Shown piece after piece: positions 4,681 to 7,057 of a DNA stretch of 7,057 nt; position 1 is the stretch's first letter, and each line of letters opens with the position of its first letter. The DNA is taken from positions 1 through 7,057 of the forward strand of contig CALGOD010000485.1 of NCBI GenBank assembly GCA_937957845.1. The letters are read 5' to 3'. The stretch is from an uncultured Nocardiopsis sp. (GTDB taxonomy: Bacteria; Actinomycetota; Actinomycetes; Streptosporangiales; Streptosporangiaceae). Both the position numbers and the translations under genes were made by a program. The notes beneath the pieces were generated by a model. It saw nothing but the letters and a program-made list of their open reading frames with translations. It searched no databases and was not told the DNA's origin.

Positions 4681-5616
4681 ATGAACGACTCCACCGACCA
4701 AAGGCGACCTGAGACGGTACCTGTCACGAAGGCGGTCGTGCCCGCCGCCGGCCTCGGCACCCGGTTCCTGCCCGCGACCAAGGCCACGCCCAAGGAGATG
4801 CTGCCGATCGTGGACAAGCCCGCGATCCAGTACGTCGTCGAGGAGGCGGTCGCCGCCGACCTCCACGACGTCCTGATGATCACGGGTCGCAGCAAACGCT
4901 CCATCGAGGACCACTTCGACCGGGCCTACGAACTGGAGGAGGCCCTGGAGGCCAAGGGCGACGAGGAGCGTCTGCGGTCGGTGCGCGAGTCCAGCGACCT
5001 CGCCCAGATGTACTACGTCCGCCAGGGCGAACCGCGCGGCCTGGGTCACGCGGTCCTGTGCGCGAAGGCCCACGTGGGCGACAACCCGTTCGCCGTACTG
5101 CTGGGCGACGACCTCATCGACTCCGCCGATCTGCTGCGCCGCATGATCGAGGTGCGGAGCACGTACGGCGGCAGCGTCGTCGCGCTCATGGAGGTGGAAC
5201 CCGAACAGGTGTCCCTGTACGGCTGCGCCGGCATCGAACCCACGGACGAGGACGACGTCGTCACCGTCACCGACCTCGTGGAGAAGCCCGACCCGGAGCA
5301 GGCGCCGAGCCGCTGGGCGATCATCGGGCGTTATGTGTGCGACCCGGCGGTCTTCCCCGTCCTGGAGGAGACCCCGCCGGGGCGTGGCGGAGAGATCCAG
5401 CTCACCGACGCCCTGCGCGAGTTGACCCGGCACAAACCCGAGGACGGCGGCACGGTGCACGGGGTGCTGTTCCGGGGCCGTCGCTACGACACCGGGAACA
5501 AGGCCGACTACATCCGCACCGTGGTGGACTTCGCCTTCCGCCGTCCCGAACTCGCGGCGGAGCTGTTGCCCTGGATGCGGGACTTCGTCGACCGTCAGGG
5601 CTCTGAGCGCGCCTGA
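4681..5616 (+). CDS. galU: UTP-glucose-1-phosphate uridylyltransferase GalU
   Basis: This 311-residue cytosolic nucleotidyltransferase makes UDP-glucose and pyrophosphate from UTP and glucose-1-phosphate. It supplies precursors for cell-wall glycans, exopolysaccharide, trehalose and glycogen-type polymers. The Rossmann-like catalytic fold is marked by VVPAAGLGTRFLPATKATPK (19-38) followed by EMLPIVDKP (39-47), the UTP-binding signature. GLGHAV (120-125), LLGDDLID (140-147) with the metal-binding acidic residues, LVEKP (199-203), GEIQLTD (237-243) and the C-terminal YDTGNKADYI (269-278) follow in order. All motifs are intact and length is typical for the bacterial family. The first 15 or so residues before TKAVV are an unconserved extension, and no better internal start is seen. 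The start has no Shine-Dalgarno and looks leaderless. moeA follows on the same strand after 156 bp containing several hairpins, so co-transcription is uncertain. Confidence 0.97.
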   Translation: MNDSTDQRRPETVPVTKAVVPAAGLGTRFLPATKATPKEMLPIVDKPAIQYVVEEAVAADLHDVLMITGRSKRSIEDHFDRAYELEEALEAKGDEERLRSVRESSDLAQMYYVRQGEPRGLGHAVLCAKAHVGDNPFAVLLGDDLIDSADLLRRMIEVRSTYGGSVVALMEVEPEQVSLYGCAGIEPTDEDDVVTVTDLVEKPDPEQAPSRWAIIGRYVCDPAVFPVLEETPPGRGGEIQLTDALRELTRHKPEDGGTVHGVLFRGRRYDTGNKADYIRTVVDFAFRRPELAAELLPWMRDFVDRQGSERA

Positions 5617-5645
5617 CGGCCGGACCGCACCGCCCTGACCCCGGC

Positions 5646-5674
5646 GCGGACCCGGCGTGGCGGCCGAGGTCCGC
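5646..5674 (+). terminator. Hairpin downstream of galU
   Basis: GCGGACC (5646-5652) pairs with GGTCCGC (5668-5674) around a 15-nt loop, 30 bp past the galU stop. A second GCCCC-TCATG-GGGGC hairpin (5673-5687) overlaps its right arm by two bases. No U-tract follows. This is a candidate galU terminator. Confidence 0.4.
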
Positions 5675-5713
5675 CCCTCATGGGGGCGTGCACAGGGAGA
5701 ATGGGACCCAAGA

Positions 5714-5754
5714 CGCCTCCCGAGGTACGGGAGGCGGTTCTGGCACAGGAACCG
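5714..5754 (+). promoter_or_regulatory. Tandem hairpins in the galU-moeA gap, upstream of the moeA ribosome site
   Basis: CGCCTCCCG (5714-5722) pairs perfectly with CGGGAGGCG (5728-5736) around AGGTA. Next, CGGTTC (5735-5740) pairs with GAACCG (5749-5754). The two stems share bases 5735-5736, so they compete at their edge. They end 6 nt before the moeA Shine-Dalgarno. They may be a second galU terminator or a structured moeA leader; sequence alone does not separate these options. Confidence 0.45.
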
Positions 5755-5760
5755 CGAAGC

Positions 5761-5767
5761 GGGAGGA
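5761..5767 (+). promoter_or_regulatory. Shine-Dalgarno that fixes the GTG start of moeA
   Basis: GGGAGGA lies 5 nt before GTG 5773. An earlier in-frame ATG at 5680 would translate through the hairpins and adds residues without MoeA homology, so it was not chosen. Confidence 0.8.
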
Positions 5768-5772
5768 ACCCA

Positions 5773-7005
5773 GTGAAGAGCGTCGAACAGCACGTCGCCG
5801 ACGTCCTGGCCCTGATCGCCGAACCCGAGCCGACCCGGTTGGACCTGATCCAGGCGCACGGCACCGTGCTGGCCGAGACCATCACCTCACCCGTGTCCCT
5901 CCCGGGCTTCGACAACTCGTCCATGGACGGCTACGCCGTGCACGCCGCGGATCTGGCCCCGGCCACACCCGACTCGCCCGTGCGGCTGCCGGTGGTGGCC
6001 GACATTCCGGCCGGGGACCCCTCCCCGACCGCGGTCCTGCCCGGCATGTGCGCGCGCATCATGACCGGAGCCCCCATGCCCTCCGGAGCCGACGCCGTGG
6101 TCCCGGTCGAGTGGACCGACGGTGGTACGGCCAGGATGACCGTCGATCGCCCGGTCAAGGTCGGCAACGCCGTGCGCCGGGCCGGGGACGACGTGGTCGA
6201 GGGGACCACGGTGCTGCACCCTGGCGTACGGATCGGCCCGGGGGAGATGGGGATCCTGGCCGCGGTCGGACGCCGTTCGGTGCCGGCGTACCCGCGCCCC
6301 CGGGTGGTCGTGCTCTCCACCGGCGAGGAACTGGTCGAGCCCGGGCACCCGCTCGGTCCCGGACAGATCTGGGAGTCCAACAGCTTCATGGTCGCCGCCG
6401 CCGCGCTCGAAGCCGGATGCGAGGTCCACCGACACGGTTTCGTCGGCGACGACCCGGAGACCGTACTCGACACCCTGGAGGGTCTGCTGGTACGCGCGGA
6501 CATCGTCGTGACCACCGGTGGGGTGAGCATGGGCGCCCACGACGTGGTCAAGCAGGTGCTCACCCGCCAGGGCACCGTGGAGTTCACCCAGGTGGCCATG
6601 CAACCCGGCAAACCCCAGGGGTTCGGGACGATCGGTCCGGACCGGACCCCGATCCTCACACTGCCGGGCAACCCGGTGAGCGCCTTCGTGTCCTTCCAGA
6701 TCTTCGTCCGCCCCGCGCTGCGCAAGCTGCGTGGACTCGCCCCCGATCCCCTACCGGCGACGCGGGCCATCCTCACCAGCCCGGTCACGTCTCCTCAAGG
6801 GCGCCGTTCCTACCTGCGCGGTGTGCTGGAGGAGTCCCCGCACGGCCGCGGCGCCGATGCCACGGTCTCTCCCGCCTTCCAGCAGGGATCCCACCAGCTG
6901 TCCGCCCTGGCCGGGGCGAACGCGCTCGTGGTCGTGCCCGAGGAGGTGACCGAGGTGGTCGCGGGCACCTCCGTACAGGTACTGCGCCTGCCCCAGCCCC
7001 ACTAG
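5773..7005 (+). CDS. moeA: Molybdopterin molybdotransferase MoeA (gephyrin-like Glp)
   Basis: This 410-residue cytosolic enzyme completes molybdenum-cofactor synthesis by inserting molybdate into adenylylated molybdopterin. The N-terminal part carries LPGFDNSSMDGYAV (43-56), the MoeA hallmark. IMTGAPMPSGADAVVPVE (96-113), the GNAVRRAGDDV segment (131-141) and GEMGILAAVG (157-166) follow. The MPT-binding domain is VVVLSTGEELVEPG (178-191), GQIWESNS (197-204), TTGGVSMGAHD (247-257), MQPGKPQGFG (276-285) and LPGNPVSAFVSF (297-308). The C-terminal beta-barrel domain IV runs from about 325 to 410. All motifs are intact and length is normal. It corresponds to moeA1 (Rv0994), which also follows galU in mycobacteria. 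No other cofactor gene is in the window, so the target molybdoenzymes are unknown. GTG 5773 is chosen on its Shine-Dalgarno; stop is TAG. A six-T run occurs 7 nt after the stop, but without a clear stem before it. Confidence 0.96.
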   Translation: MKSVEQHVADVLALIAEPEPTRLDLIQAHGTVLAETITSPVSLPGFDNSSMDGYAVHAADLAPATPDSPVRLPVVADIPAGDPSPTAVLPGMCARIMTGAPMPSGADAVVPVEWTDGGTARMTVDRPVKVGNAVRRAGDDVVEGTTVLHPGVRIGPGEMGILAAVGRRSVPAYPRPRVVVLSTGEELVEPGHPLGPGQIWESNSFMVAAAALEAGCEVHRHGFVGDDPETVLDTLEGLLVRADIVVTTGGVSMGAHDVVKQVLTRQGTVEFTQVAMQPGKPQGFGTIGPDRTPILTLPGNPVSAFVSFQIFVRPALRKLRGLAPDPLPATRAILTSPVTSPQGRRSYLRGVLEESPHGRGADATVSPAFQQGSHQLSALAGANALVVVPEEVTEVVAGTSVQVLRLPQPH

Positions 7006-7057
7006 GTCGTGTTTTTTGAATCATTCCGGGCTCGCGTCCACCAGGCTGCCTCTCGCT
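7006..7057. other. Window edge: T-rich spacer after moeA, nature unclear
   Basis: The 52 bases after moeA contain a T6 run (7012-7017) and are AT-richer at first. On the minus strand a short frame entering from outside reads ARGSLVDASPE and stops at 7021-7023. This could be the end of a neighbouring minus-strand gene, such as a transposase, or chance. By synteny with mycobacteria a rimJ-type acetyltransferase would be expected next on the plus strand; none is visible in the bases available. Confidence 0.25.

Noticed and set aside
4402..5859. 485-codon open frame on the minus strand across galU
   Set aside because: Antisense shadow of galU, with low-information His/Val/Asp/Gly-rich composition.
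5688..7019. 443-codon open frame in another plus frame over moeA
   Set aside because: Arg/Gly/Pro-rich shadow; MoeA motifs are all in the other frame.

Overview
This is a GC-rich chromosomal segment with GTG as well as ATG starts. Its codon use, hairpins without U-tracts and gene order point to an actinomycete, possibly Nocardiopsis or another Streptosporangiales member (the genus is inference). No phage, plasmid or CRISPR system is seen. The block reads as conserved core chromosome with one eroded mobile-element scar at its left end.

Layout: (1) 1-416: the decayed C-terminal part of a tyrosine integrase (+) abuts a tRNA-Arg(CCU) gene (-), the typical picture of an old integrative element at a tRNA 3' end. 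(2) 417-836: a gene-free spacer. (3) 837-1943 (+): an exported coiled-coil/VanY-type (M15B) D,D-carboxypeptidase. It converges on (4) 1975-2379 (-): the mechanosensitive channel MscL, with a 10-bp hairpin shared between the two 3' ends. (5) 2603-3253 (-): a single-pass membrane SAF/CpaB-like protein. (6) 3374-3721 (-): a zinc-ribbon FmdB-family protein with a disordered tail, the apparent counterpart of mycobacterial Ruc (Rv0991c). (7) 3897-4514 (-): 5-formyltetrahydrofolate cyclo-ligase. (8) 4681-5616 (+): GalU, divergent from the cyclo-ligase. (9) 5773-7005 (+): MoeA/Glp molybdopterin molybdotransferase. (10) 7006-7057: AT-richer sequence at the edge.

From memory, the order mscL / small membrane protein / ruc / cyclo-ligase / galU / moeA matches the Rv0985c-Rv0994 neighbourhood of Mycobacterium tuberculosis. 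The most informative signal is a near-perfect CIRCE operator (TTAGCACTC-N9-GACTGCTAA, one mismatch) at 3739-3765. It lies just downstream of a TACTAT -10 element and directly upstream of the Shine-Dalgarno of the ruc-like gene. This implies HrcA-controlled, heat-inducible expression of a likely redox-regulated co-chaperone, although such genes are routinely labelled transcription regulators.

The other genes serve cell-envelope and cofactor functions: peptidoglycan trimming, osmotic safety valve, UDP-glucose supply, folate salvage and molybdenum cofactor. Apart from neighbourhood conservation they do not form one pathway, and hairpins separate most of them into individual transcription units. 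galU, the SAF gene and perhaps the cyclo-ligase lack a Shine-Dalgarno and appear to be leaderless.
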